From Verrucomicrobia bacterium UBA3750 (lineage in GTDB: Bacteria; Verrucomicrobiota; Kiritimatiellia; RFP12; UBA1067): a DNA stretch of 11,910 bases. Positions 6,755-11,910 of this stretch are shown here, piece after piece. The notes under the pieces were generated by a model. It was not told the DNA's origin. It did not search any database and saw nothing but the letters and a program-made list of their open reading frames with translations. Every line of letters begins with the position of its first letter. The stretch's first letter is position 1. The translations under genes were made by a program, and so were the position numbers. The stretch lies in contig DFGM01000036.1 of NCBI GenBank assembly GCA_002371755.1, positions 1 to 11,910 of the forward strand. The letters run 5' to 3'.

Positions 6755-8749
6755 ATGAAAACGACAGCAAAGCCGCTTTCCGCGTGTGCCGTTGCCGCAT
6801 TCGCCATTCTCCATGGCGTTGCGGACGGCGTAAAATACCGCGGCATATTCATAAATGACGAAGATTGGTCTTTGAGACCCTGGGCTGTCAAACATTTCGG
6901 CGCGGAAGAACAGATCGGGAAAAGCGCCTACACGATGATTTTCGACGCCATGGAGAAGTACGGACTCAACCTAGTGTGGCCTGCGATGCATGAAGGCGGC
7001 TACGAGTTCGTTTCCCGGCCCGAGAACATCGCGCTTGCGGGTTCGCGCGGCATCACCGTGGGGACGAGCCATTGCGAACCGATGTTGCGCAACAACTGCT
7101 ACCTTGGAAGGGCGGACAAGAAGAAGTGGTCGTGGCTCGGCAACCGCGACTTTATCAAGGATTACTGGCAATGGGCGGTTGATAGATACGCCACCAACAA
7201 CGTGATGTGGACTATCGGCATGCGCGGCATCCATGACGGGCGGATGCGCGACGGCAAGACCAATGCCGAGAGGATTGCCGTTCTTGAAGACGTATTCGCC
7301 GAACAGCTCGCAATGCTGGAGAAGGCGGGAGCCGGGTCGGCGCCGCGCCTTTTCGTCCCGTACAAGGAAGTTCTCCCGGTGTTCAACGCAGGGCTCAAAG
7401 TGCCCGAGGGCACCACGATAATGTGGGTGAACGACAACTTCGGCTATGTGCGGCGGCTGGGCGGACCCAAGTGCGAAAACCATGGCGGCGGCATCTACTG
7501 GCACGTTTCCTACTATGGCCGTCCGCACGGCTACATACACCTTTACACAACCCCGCCCGCCTTTATGTGGTACGAACTTGTCGCCAAATGCTGGAACAAC
7601 GGCGTCAAAGACGTTTGGATGGTCAATGTGGGCGATGTGTTCCAGGCCGAGCTCGCCATGTTCGCGCTGGGCAAATTCGCTTCGGATCCCGATTCCTGGG
7701 GACCGGATGCGCAGGATAAAGTGCTCGCCGCTTGGGCCAGAGACTTCGTTCCCAGCCCCCAAAACGGCGAAAAAACGCGTGATAACGTCCTTGTCGATGC
7801 AATTGTGGCGCATTTGGACGAATACTTCAATCTCGGCTTCATCCGCAAACCCGAGCATATGTGCGTCTACTGGACGAAAGCTCTCCCCGGGGAAAAGAAG
7901 CAAGAGCTCCTCAGGCGCTACGAAGCGCTGCTCGCCGCCGATATTGCGCTCGAAGACTCTCTCCCGGAGGAGAAGCGCGGCGAATACTTTCGCAAAATCG
8001 GCTTTCAGGTGAGGTTTCTCGCACATTCCGGCATTATTCATCTCTCCGGGCGCGACCGTGAATACGCGAAAAGCGTTCTGGAACCCCTTGCTGCGAAATG
8101 GGATGTGCTTGAAGGCGGCAAATGGTCCGGCTTTTGGTGTGATACGCTGGACGAGAAGGAGGGCAAAGGCCAAAAGGCGGCGTTCAACCGCTGGGCTTCG
8201 CAGATGCAGTGGCCGTGGAACGAACCGGAGGACATCGAAAAGCGCAATGCCAAAGGCGAGAGGCGCAAAGATTACGCAGATATTGCCACGAGCTACGACG
8301 GGAAGAGCGAGCCGAAGTGGCTAGAGGCCAAGTCTTCCGTTCCGGCTAATGGCGGGGAATGGAAAGAAGTGAAAGGACTCGGTGTCAGCGGCAGGGCGTT
8401 GGCGCTTTTGCCCGTCAAGCCCGGCGTAGGCGAGGGGGCTTCTCTATCCTATTATATAGGGGAAGAAGAGGCCGGGAAACTTGTTCTTCAGTTTCTGCCC
8501 GACTTCGCCCTGTGGCCGGGCCTCAAGCTGCGCGTTGCGGTGGCGTTCGAGGGGAAGGGGGGCGCACCTGTGATTGTGGAAGTGCCGAAGTCAGATTCCA
8601 ACCTCAATGAAAAAGACCCCGTCCGCGCCAAAGCCGTGCAGGATAACTTCATCCGCGTGAAGCTGGATATCCCCGAAGGTGCAAAGGCGTTCACCATAAA
8701 GGCTCTCGACCCAGGCGTCGTAATCGACAAAGTCGGGGTTTTGCCATGA
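6755..8749 (+). CDS. Secreted GH115 alpha-glucuronidase-type glycoside hydrolase, lacking the usual N-terminal domain
   Basis: GH115 enzymes remove (4-O-methyl-)glucuronic acid from xylan and related plant polysaccharides. Residues 1-24 form a signal peptide (KPLSACAVAAFAILHGVA), and the protein then begins directly with YRGIFINDEDW (28-38), the first strand of the catalytic barrel. Family motifs follow in order: SHCEPMLRNN (105-114), WTIGMRG (152-158), VPYKEV (201-206), WVNDNFGYVRR (224-234), HVSYYGRPH (250-258), TTPPAFMWYE (265-274) and NVGD (291-294). A helical region (about 320-460) and a C-terminal beta domain (about 540-664) ending DPGVVIDKVGV complete it. At 664 aa it is shorter than characterised members (about 800-1000 aa) because the roughly 150-residue domain before the barrel is absent. 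The position I remember as Asp-Asp in DDN is Asn226-Asp227 here. ATG at 6755 follows GAGAGAG. It probably acts in the periplasm or outside the cell with the GH127 enzyme on arabino-glucuronoxylan-like material. Confidence 0.87.
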   Translation: MKTTAKPLSACAVAAFAILHGVADGVKYRGIFINDEDWSLRPWAVKHFGAEEQIGKSAYTMIFDAMEKYGLNLVWPAMHEGGYEFVSRPENIALAGSRGITVGTSHCEPMLRNNCYLGRADKKKWSWLGNRDFIKDYWQWAVDRYATNNVMWTIGMRGIHDGRMRDGKTNAERIAVLEDVFAEQLAMLEKAGAGSAPRLFVPYKEVLPVFNAGLKVPEGTTIMWVNDNFGYVRRLGGPKCENHGGGIYWHVSYYGRPHGYIHLYTTPPAFMWYELVAKCWNNGVKDVWMVNVGDVFQAELAMFALGKFASDPDSWGPDAQDKVLAAWARDFVPSPQNGEKTRDNVLVDAIVAHLDEYFNLGFIRKPEHMCVYWTKALPGEKKQELLRRYEALLAADIALEDSLPEEKRGEYFRKIGFQVRFLAHSGIIHLSGRDREYAKSVLEPLAAKWDVLEGGKWSGFWCDTLDEKEGKGQKAAFNRWASQMQWPWNEPEDIEKRNAKGERRKDYADIATSYDGKSEPKWLEAKSSVPANGGEWKEVKGLGVSGRALALLPVKPGVGEGASLSYYIGEEEAGKLVLQFLPDFALWPGLKLRVAVAFEGKGGAPVIVEVPKSDSNLNEKDPVRAKAVQDNFIRVKLDIPEGAKAFTIKALDPGVVIDKVGVLP

Positions 8750-8880
8750 TAAAGCGCATATTGCGCTGCTTTAGGCCATTGCACCCTCCTTTGTGCCGCT
8801 GCGACTGCCGGTGGCGCGTCCCGCGCCTGCGCTGTTTCGGCTTTCACTTCTACCCGCTAGGCAAATCGCCGAAAAAATGA
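8746..8880 (+). CDS. Doubtful 44-aa Cys/Arg-rich ORF overlapping the GH115 stop
   Basis: ATG at 8746 overlaps the GH115 TGA in the ATGA arrangement typical of translational coupling, and the frame runs to TGA at 8878-8880. The product starts MIKRILRCFRPLHPP and is strongly basic, with five cysteines at residues 8, 17, 19, 21 and 30, including CRCDC at 17-21. There is no independent ribosome-binding site. A 6-bp hairpin lies within its first codons, and its end overlaps the next gene's promoter. I recognise no family. A CxCxC cluster could bind metal, but with 135 bases of GC-rich sequence a chance frame is equally likely. Confidence 0.25.
   Translation: MIKRILRCFRPLHPPLCRCDCRWRVPRLRCFGFHFYPLGKSPKK
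8753..8767 (+). terminator. Hairpin after the GH115 gene, possible weak terminator
   Basis: AGCGCA (8753-8758), loop TAT, TGCGCT (8762-8767) form a perfect 6-bp stem four bases after the stop codon. Only a short TTT follows at 8770-8772, so a classical intrinsic terminator is not complete. The hairpin may instead protect the transcript 3' end or hinder translation of the overlapping small ORF. Confidence 0.3.
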
Positions 8881-8886
8881 TAAAAT
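8858..8886 (+). promoter_or_regulatory. Promoter of the HTH-cupin regulator, giving a near-leaderless transcript
   Basis: TAGGCA (8858-8863, 4/6 match to TTGACA), a 17-nt spacer and TAAAAT (8881-8886) preceded by TGA form an extended -10 promoter. Transcription would begin near 8893, about four bases before the ATG at 8897. No Shine-Dalgarno lies in the intervening ATACGCCGCA, so initiation is probably leaderless or nearly so. Confidence 0.5.
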
Positions 8887-8896
8887 ATACGCCGCA

Positions 8897-9457
8897 ATGG
8901 AAAACGCAGAATCAAAGGTAGGCGTGCGCGTGCGCACGTATAGGGAGCAGCAGCACATAACTGTTGCCGAACTCGCCGCTAAAAGCGGCGTGGACGAGAA
9001 AGTAGTGACCGCTATCGAAAACGGCGAAGTCATTCCCGTTATCAGCGTGCTTATGAAGATTTCACGCGTCCTTGGCCAGCGACTCGGGACGTTCATGGAT
9101 GACCAGTTCAAGCCAGACCCCGTAATCACCCGCAAGGGCGATGACGAGACCGCGCCGGTCGATACCGTGAAGTCGACGGGTTTCACGTGCCGTTCGCTCG
9201 CCTTCGGCAAGCCGGATAGGCACATGGAGCCGTTCCACTACGACTTCCCGGCCGATGGCGAGGATATGAAGTCTTCCCACGAGGGCGAGGAGTTCATCAT
9301 TTGCGAAAGCGGCCAGATCGAGCTTTCCTACGGCAGGCAGACTTTTCTGCTCAATCCCGGCGATACCGCCTACTACAACAGTGTGGTGACGCACAGCGTG
9401 AAAGCCGCAGGGGGCAAGCCCGCCACGCTCTGGGGCATAATTTTCATGCCCGCCTAA
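8897..9457 (+). CDS. XRE-family HTH regulator with C-terminal cupin domain
   Basis: This 186-aa protein joins an N-terminal Cro/C1-type helix-turn-helix (residues about 8-65; TVAELAAKSGVDEKVVTAIENGE at 22-44 with the recognition helix centred near 33-42) to a C-terminal small-molecule-binding cupin barrel (about 95-186). Cupin motif 1 is represented by HEGEEFIICESGQIEL (His128, Glu132) and motif 2 by NPGDTAYYNSVVTHSV (His166). The metal-ligand set looks reduced relative to the full two-His-Glu pattern, so ligand sensing is more likely than catalysis. Proteins of this architecture generally sense metabolites and control adjacent genes. It lies only 27 nt before accD, suggesting control of malonyl-CoA formation or a shared transcript; that role is inference. 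Its near-leaderless promoter overlaps the preceding small ORF, where autoregulation could act. Confidence 0.85.
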   Translation: MENAESKVGVRVRTYREQQHITVAELAAKSGVDEKVVTAIENGEVIPVISVLMKISRVLGQRLGTFMDDQFKPDPVITRKGDDETAPVDTVKSTGFTCRSLAFGKPDRHMEPFHYDFPADGEDMKSSHEGEEFIICESGQIELSYGRQTFLLNPGDTAYYNSVVTHSVKAAGGKPATLWGIIFMPA

Positions 9458-9484
9458 TCCAACAACCCAAGGACCCAACTAAAC

Positions 9485-10315
9485 ATGAGCTGGTTCGAAA
9501 AGAAAGAGGATAGGCCGAAGATACCTCCGGCAAAGGCGCTCTGGGCCATCTGCCCCAAGTGCAACAGCCATATGCCCAAGGAGACTTGGCGCGCGAACAA
9601 CTCCATCTGCCCCAAGTGCAACTACCATGGCAGGCTCTCGGCCCGCGAACGCATTGCGCAAGTGGCGGACGAGGGGACGTTCGCCGAAGTTTTCCGCGAG
9701 GTGAGCTATTCAGATCATCTCTCGTTCCACGACGCGACCGGCCCCTACAAGGACAAGGTGGAGGCGACAATCGCGAAGACGGGCGAGACGGAATCCGTTG
9801 TCATGGGCACATGCGAGATATCCGGCCACAAGGCGATGCTCGGCGTCATGGACTTCGCGTTCATGGGCGGCAGCCTCGGCTCCGGCACGGGCGAGCGCAT
9901 TGCCCGCGCATGCGAACAGGCGATCGCCGAGAAGCGCCCGCTCATCATCTTTTCGGCCTCCGGCGGCGCGAGAATGCATGAAGGAATCGTCTCGCTCATG
10001 CAGATGGCTAAGACTTCTGCGGCCATCGGCAAGCTCAAAGAGGCGGGGCTTCCCTATATTTCGGTGCTTACCGACCCCACGACGGGTGGCGTAAGCGCCA
10101 GCTATGCGATGCTGGGCGATATCAACGTGACCGAGCCCAGGGCGCTTATCGGCTTCGCCGGCAGGCGCGTTATCGAAAACACTATCCACCAGAAGCTGCC
10201 TGCCGACTTCCAGAGCGCCGAATACCTGGAAAAGCACGGCTTCATCGACAAAATCGTCGAGCGCAAGGACTTGAAGGCCTTCCTCGCGAAAATGCTTGGA
10301 TTTTGGGGGTTCTGA
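9485..10315 (+). CDS. accD: Acetyl-CoA carboxylase carboxyltransferase subunit beta
   Basis: AccD and AccA form the carboxyltransferase that moves CO2 from carboxybiotin on AccB to acetyl-CoA, making malonyl-CoA for fatty acid synthesis in the cytoplasm. This 276-aa protein has the diagnostic N-terminal zinc ribbon, Cys23-X2-Cys26-X15-Cys42-X2-Cys45, followed by the crotonase-like carboxyltransferase fold. Typical segments are HLSFHDATGPYKDK (78-91), FAFMGGSLGSGTGE (124-137), FSASGGARMHEG (156-167), DPTTGGVSAS (197-206) and GFAGRRVIENTI (223-234). It is slightly shorter than E. coli AccD (about 304 aa) at the C-terminus. ATG at 9485 follows AAGGA at good spacing. It is 27 nt after the HTH-cupin gene and separated from accA by a single base, so the pair is translationally linked. 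accB and accC are not in the window. Confidence 0.95.
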   Translation: MSWFEKKEDRPKIPPAKALWAICPKCNSHMPKETWRANNSICPKCNYHGRLSARERIAQVADEGTFAEVFREVSYSDHLSFHDATGPYKDKVEATIAKTGETESVVMGTCEISGHKAMLGVMDFAFMGGSLGSGTGERIARACEQAIAEKRPLIIFSASGGARMHEGIVSLMQMAKTSAAIGKLKEAGLPYISVLTDPTTGGVSASYAMLGDINVTEPRALIGFAGRRVIENTIHQKLPADFQSAEYLEKHGFIDKIVERKDLKAFLAKMLGFWGF

Positions 10316-10316
10316 G

Positions 10317-11165
10317 ATGGCGACAAAGAAGAACGGGGAAAAGGCCGCGAAGAAACCAGCCGCGGCGAGGAAGGTTTGCGCGATGGATCGCGTGAAACTG
10401 GCGCGTGACGCAAAAAGGCCGCACCTGAACGACTTCATCAAGCTCATTTGCGACGATTTCGAGGAGCTTCACGGCGACAGGCTTGTGAACGACGACCGCG
10501 GTCTCGTGGGCGGATTCGGCAGTATCGGCGGCAGGAATGTGCTTATCCTCGGCCACAACAAAGGCGCGAGCGTGGAAGAGAACATGTCCAGCAATTTCGG
10601 CATGGCCAATCCCGACGGCTACCGCAAGGCGATGAGGCTGGCAAAACTGGCCGAAAAGTTCGGCAATCCGGTTGTCACGTTCGTGGATACGCCCGGCGCT
10701 TATCCGGGGCGCGAGGCGGAAGAGCGCGGCCAGGCCGAGGCTATCGCAAAATCGTTGGAGGTTTTCGCGCTGCTCAAGACACCCGTCGTAGTGGTGGTGA
10801 CGGGCGAAGGCGGCAGTGGCGGCGCTCTCGCAATCGCGGTGGGCGATCGCGTCCTTATGATGGAAAACGCGGTCTATTCCGTGATTTCGCCCGAGGGGTG
10901 CGCCGGCATTTTGTGGCGCGACGGCACGAAGGCGCCCGAAGCCGCGGAAGCTTTGAAGATCACCGCTGGCGACCTTGAGAAACTCGGCGTCATCGACGGT
11001 GTTATTCCCGAGCCCGCAGGCGGCGCGCAGAAAAACCACAAGGCCGCCGCTTCGGCCGTGAAAAAGGCGATTCTTGCCGCTCTCAAGGAGCTGGACGGCA
11101 TCGCCCCCGACGTCCTCGTGGAGAAACGCTACGCCAAACTCCGCGCCATGGGAAACTTTTATTGA
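10317..11165 (+). CDS. accA: Acetyl-CoA carboxylase carboxyltransferase subunit alpha
   Basis: The alpha subunit completes the carboxyltransferase with AccD. The 282-aa product carries the AccA core: KLARDAKRPHLNDFI (27-41), ELHGDR (50-55), FVDTPGAYPGREAEERGQAE (122-141), TGEGGSGGALAI (162-173) and YSVISPEGCAGILW (187-200), ending in the usual helical tail. The ATG at 10317 is preferred over the in-frame TTG at 10296, because it has GGGGG at 10304-10309 in ribosome-binding position and lies one base after the accD stop. Compared with E. coli AccA (319 aa), the N-terminal coiled-coil extension is replaced by about 20 Lys/Ala-rich residues (MATKKNGEKAAKKPAAARKV). Start and end are otherwise complete. 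Confidence 0.94.
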   Translation: MATKKNGEKAAKKPAAARKVCAMDRVKLARDAKRPHLNDFIKLICDDFEELHGDRLVNDDRGLVGGFGSIGGRNVLILGHNKGASVEENMSSNFGMANPDGYRKAMRLAKLAEKFGNPVVTFVDTPGAYPGREAEERGQAEAIAKSLEVFALLKTPVVVVVTGEGGSGGALAIAVGDRVLMMENAVYSVISPEGCAGILWRDGTKAPEAAEALKITAGDLEKLGVIDGVIPEPAGGAQKNHKAAASAVKKAILAALKELDGIAPDVLVEKRYAKLRAMGNFY

Positions 11166-11190
11166 GCCAAGAGATTGAATAACCAAACTC

Positions 11191-11250
11191 CATCCTGAGC
11201 CGGCAGCCTCTTCAAGGATACCACATCCTGGGCAGGCGGCCTCTTCAAGG
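11191..11250. repeat. Pair of 27-bp direct repeats, 33-bp period, in the accA-serS gap
   Basis: Copy 1 (11191-11217) and copy 2 (11224-11250) both begin CATCCTG and end GCCTCTTCAAGG; they agree at 24 of 27 positions. The spacer is ATACCA. The repeat lies wholly between accA and serS and resembles a small intergenic repeat family; other genomic copies cannot be checked here. Confidence 0.75.
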
Positions 11251-11257
11251 CTGCCGG
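11200..11257 (+). promoter_or_regulatory. Mutually exclusive hairpins in the serS leader
   Basis: CCGGCAGCC (11200-11208) is perfectly complementary to GGCTGCCGG (11249-11257). The same right arm can instead pair with GGCGGCC (11235-11241) in a 7-bp stem containing one G-U pair, closing a seven-base loop TCTTCAA. The two structures cannot form together. Either may act as a transcript-end structure for accA or as a switch ahead of serS. There is no T-run after the stems, and T-box features are not evident. Confidence 0.4.
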
Positions 11258-11280
11258 GAATAGAAAGAAGGTAGAATGCT

Positions 11281-11910
11281 ATGATAGACATCAAGAAGTT
11301 GAGAGACGATTTCGATGCAACAGCTGCTGCATTGGCAAGGCGTGGCGTCGAAAAGGAGCGTTGCGAGAAGGCGCGGGATCTGGATGCCAAGCGCCGCGCT
11401 CTCGTGGGCGAAACCGAGACGCTGAAGGCGAAGCGCAATGCAGCCTCCAAGGAAATCGGCAAAATCGCCAAGGAAGGCGGCGATTTCGCGGCCGCCAAGG
11501 AGGAAATGCGCAAGGTGGGCGATAGAATCGCCGAAATCGACAAGGAACTCGCCACGGTGGAGCACGACCTTCGCGAGACCCTGCTCATGATTCCAAACAT
11601 CCCCGCCCCCGAAATCCCCACCGGCATGGATTCTTCCGACAACAAGGTGGTGCGCTTCGTAGGCGAGTGGAAAGACCCGGACTTCAAGATTCTCGACCAC
11701 ATGACAATCGGCGAGAAGCTCGGCATCTTTGACTTCCCGCGCGGCGTGAAACTCACCGGCACGGGCTTCCCCATCATCCTCGGCCAGGGTGCCAAGCTCC
11801 AGAGGGCGCTTATCCAGTACATGCTCGACGTCCATTGCCAGACCCAGGGCTACACGGAAATGCTCCCGCCCTTTGTCGTAAACAGCGACTCCATGACCGG
11901 CACCGGCCAG
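11281..11910 (+). CDS. serS: Seryl-tRNA synthetase, N-terminal 210 codons (cut by window edge)
   Basis: The frame from ATG at 11281 stays open to the right edge, giving about half of a normal 420-430-aa SerS, which charges tRNA-Ser with serine. Residues 1-115 form the long antiparallel coiled coil that grips the tRNA extra arm: MIDIKKLRDDF at the start, then heptad-rich Lys/Glu/Ala sequence to LLMIPNIPAPEIPTG. The class II catalytic domain begins about residue 120 (VVRFVGEW, DHMTIGEKLGIFDF, GTGFPIILGQGAKLQRALIQY), and the fragment stops at PPFVVNSDSMTGTGQ, around motif 1. AAGAAGG at 11265-11271 is the ribosome-binding site. A two-codon frame, ATG CTA TGA at 11276-11284, overlaps the true start. 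The gene is 115 nt after accA, behind the repeat and hairpin leader. Confidence 0.95.
   Translation, partial: MIDIKKLRDDFDATAAALARRGVEKERCEKARDLDAKRRALVGETETLKAKRNAASKEIGKIAKEGGDFAAAKEEMRKVGDRIAEIDKELATVEHDLRETLLMIPNIPAPEIPTGMDSSDNKVVRFVGEWKDPDFKILDHMTIGEKLGIFDFPRGVKLTGTGFPIILGQGAKLQRALIQYMLDVHCQTQGYTEMLPPFVVNSDSMTGTGQ

Noticed and set aside
6755..6790. Lipoprotein lipobox LSAC at residues 8-11 of the GH115 protein
   Set aside because: The cysteine comes before, not after, the hydrophobic stretch, so an ordinary Sec signal peptide with cleavage near residue 24 fits better.
10296..10316. TTG start for accA inside accD
   Set aside because: No suitable ribosome-binding site, and ATG at 10317 fits the stop-start coupling with accD and the GGGGG upstream.
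10242..11822. 526-codon open frame on the minus strand across accA and serS
   Set aside because: It lies antisense to two unmistakable genes, spans the intergenic repeat, and its translation is low-complexity Ser/Ala/Arg sequence with no family character. GC-rich codon usage keeps this antisense frame open.
1..11910. tRNA, rRNA, CRISPR arrays, insertion sequences, phage genes
   Set aside because: No cloverleaf-like tRNA sequence, regularly spaced repeat array, transposase or integrase was seen on either strand by reading.

Overview
This 11.9-kb, GC-rich window is bacterial chromosome carrying one plant-polysaccharide/sugar module and one housekeeping module. Several things suggest a member of the Planctomycetes-Verrucomicrobia-Chlamydiae group, most likely a gut or sediment Kiritimatiellota/Lentisphaerota-type organism: a huge Gly-rich secreted protein with a Listeria-Bacteroides (InlB-type) repeat, secreted GH127 and GH115 enzymes, a clade-X phosphofructokinase, and an HTH-cupin regulator beside accDA. 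This is an inference from gene content; no rRNA or other phylogenetic marker is available beyond the AccA, AccD and SerS proteins.

Layout. (1) Positions 1-1721, minus strand: the N-terminal 573 codons of a large secreted Gly/Ser-rich surface protein that runs off the left edge. (2) Positions 1722-2161: a divergent intergenic region with two opposed extended -10 promoters, a 10-bp palindrome, a weaker inverted repeat and a possible 65-codon leader ORF. (3) Positions 2162-8749, plus strand: a secreted GH127 beta-L-arabinofuranosidase-type enzyme, then its own strong promoter and fucO-type lactaldehyde reductase, a clade-X 6-phosphofructokinase and a secreted GH115 alpha-glucuronidase-type enzyme. 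fucO, pfkA and the GH115 gene are 74 and 35 nt apart and are probably co-transcribed. (4) Positions 8746-8880: a doubtful Cys/Arg-rich 44-codon ORF overlapping the GH115 stop. (5) Positions 8897-11165: an HTH-cupin regulator with an apparently leaderless start, then accD and accA (carboxyltransferase beta and alpha subunits of acetyl-CoA carboxylase). (6) Positions 11166-11280: a leader with a 27-bp direct repeat and competing hairpins, followed by serS, cut by the right edge.

Together the genes describe a saccharolytic fermenter. Exported enzymes remove arabinose and glucuronate side groups from plant glycans, FucO disposes of lactaldehyde from deoxysugar breakdown, and PfkA feeds glycolysis. 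The accDA block supplies malonyl-CoA. I did not find a clearly new multi-gene system. The observations most worth following are the serS leader structure, the shared ATATGRTATAATA promoter module with near-leaderless starts, the GH115 that lacks the usual N-terminal domain, and the poly-glycine tracts in the surface protein.
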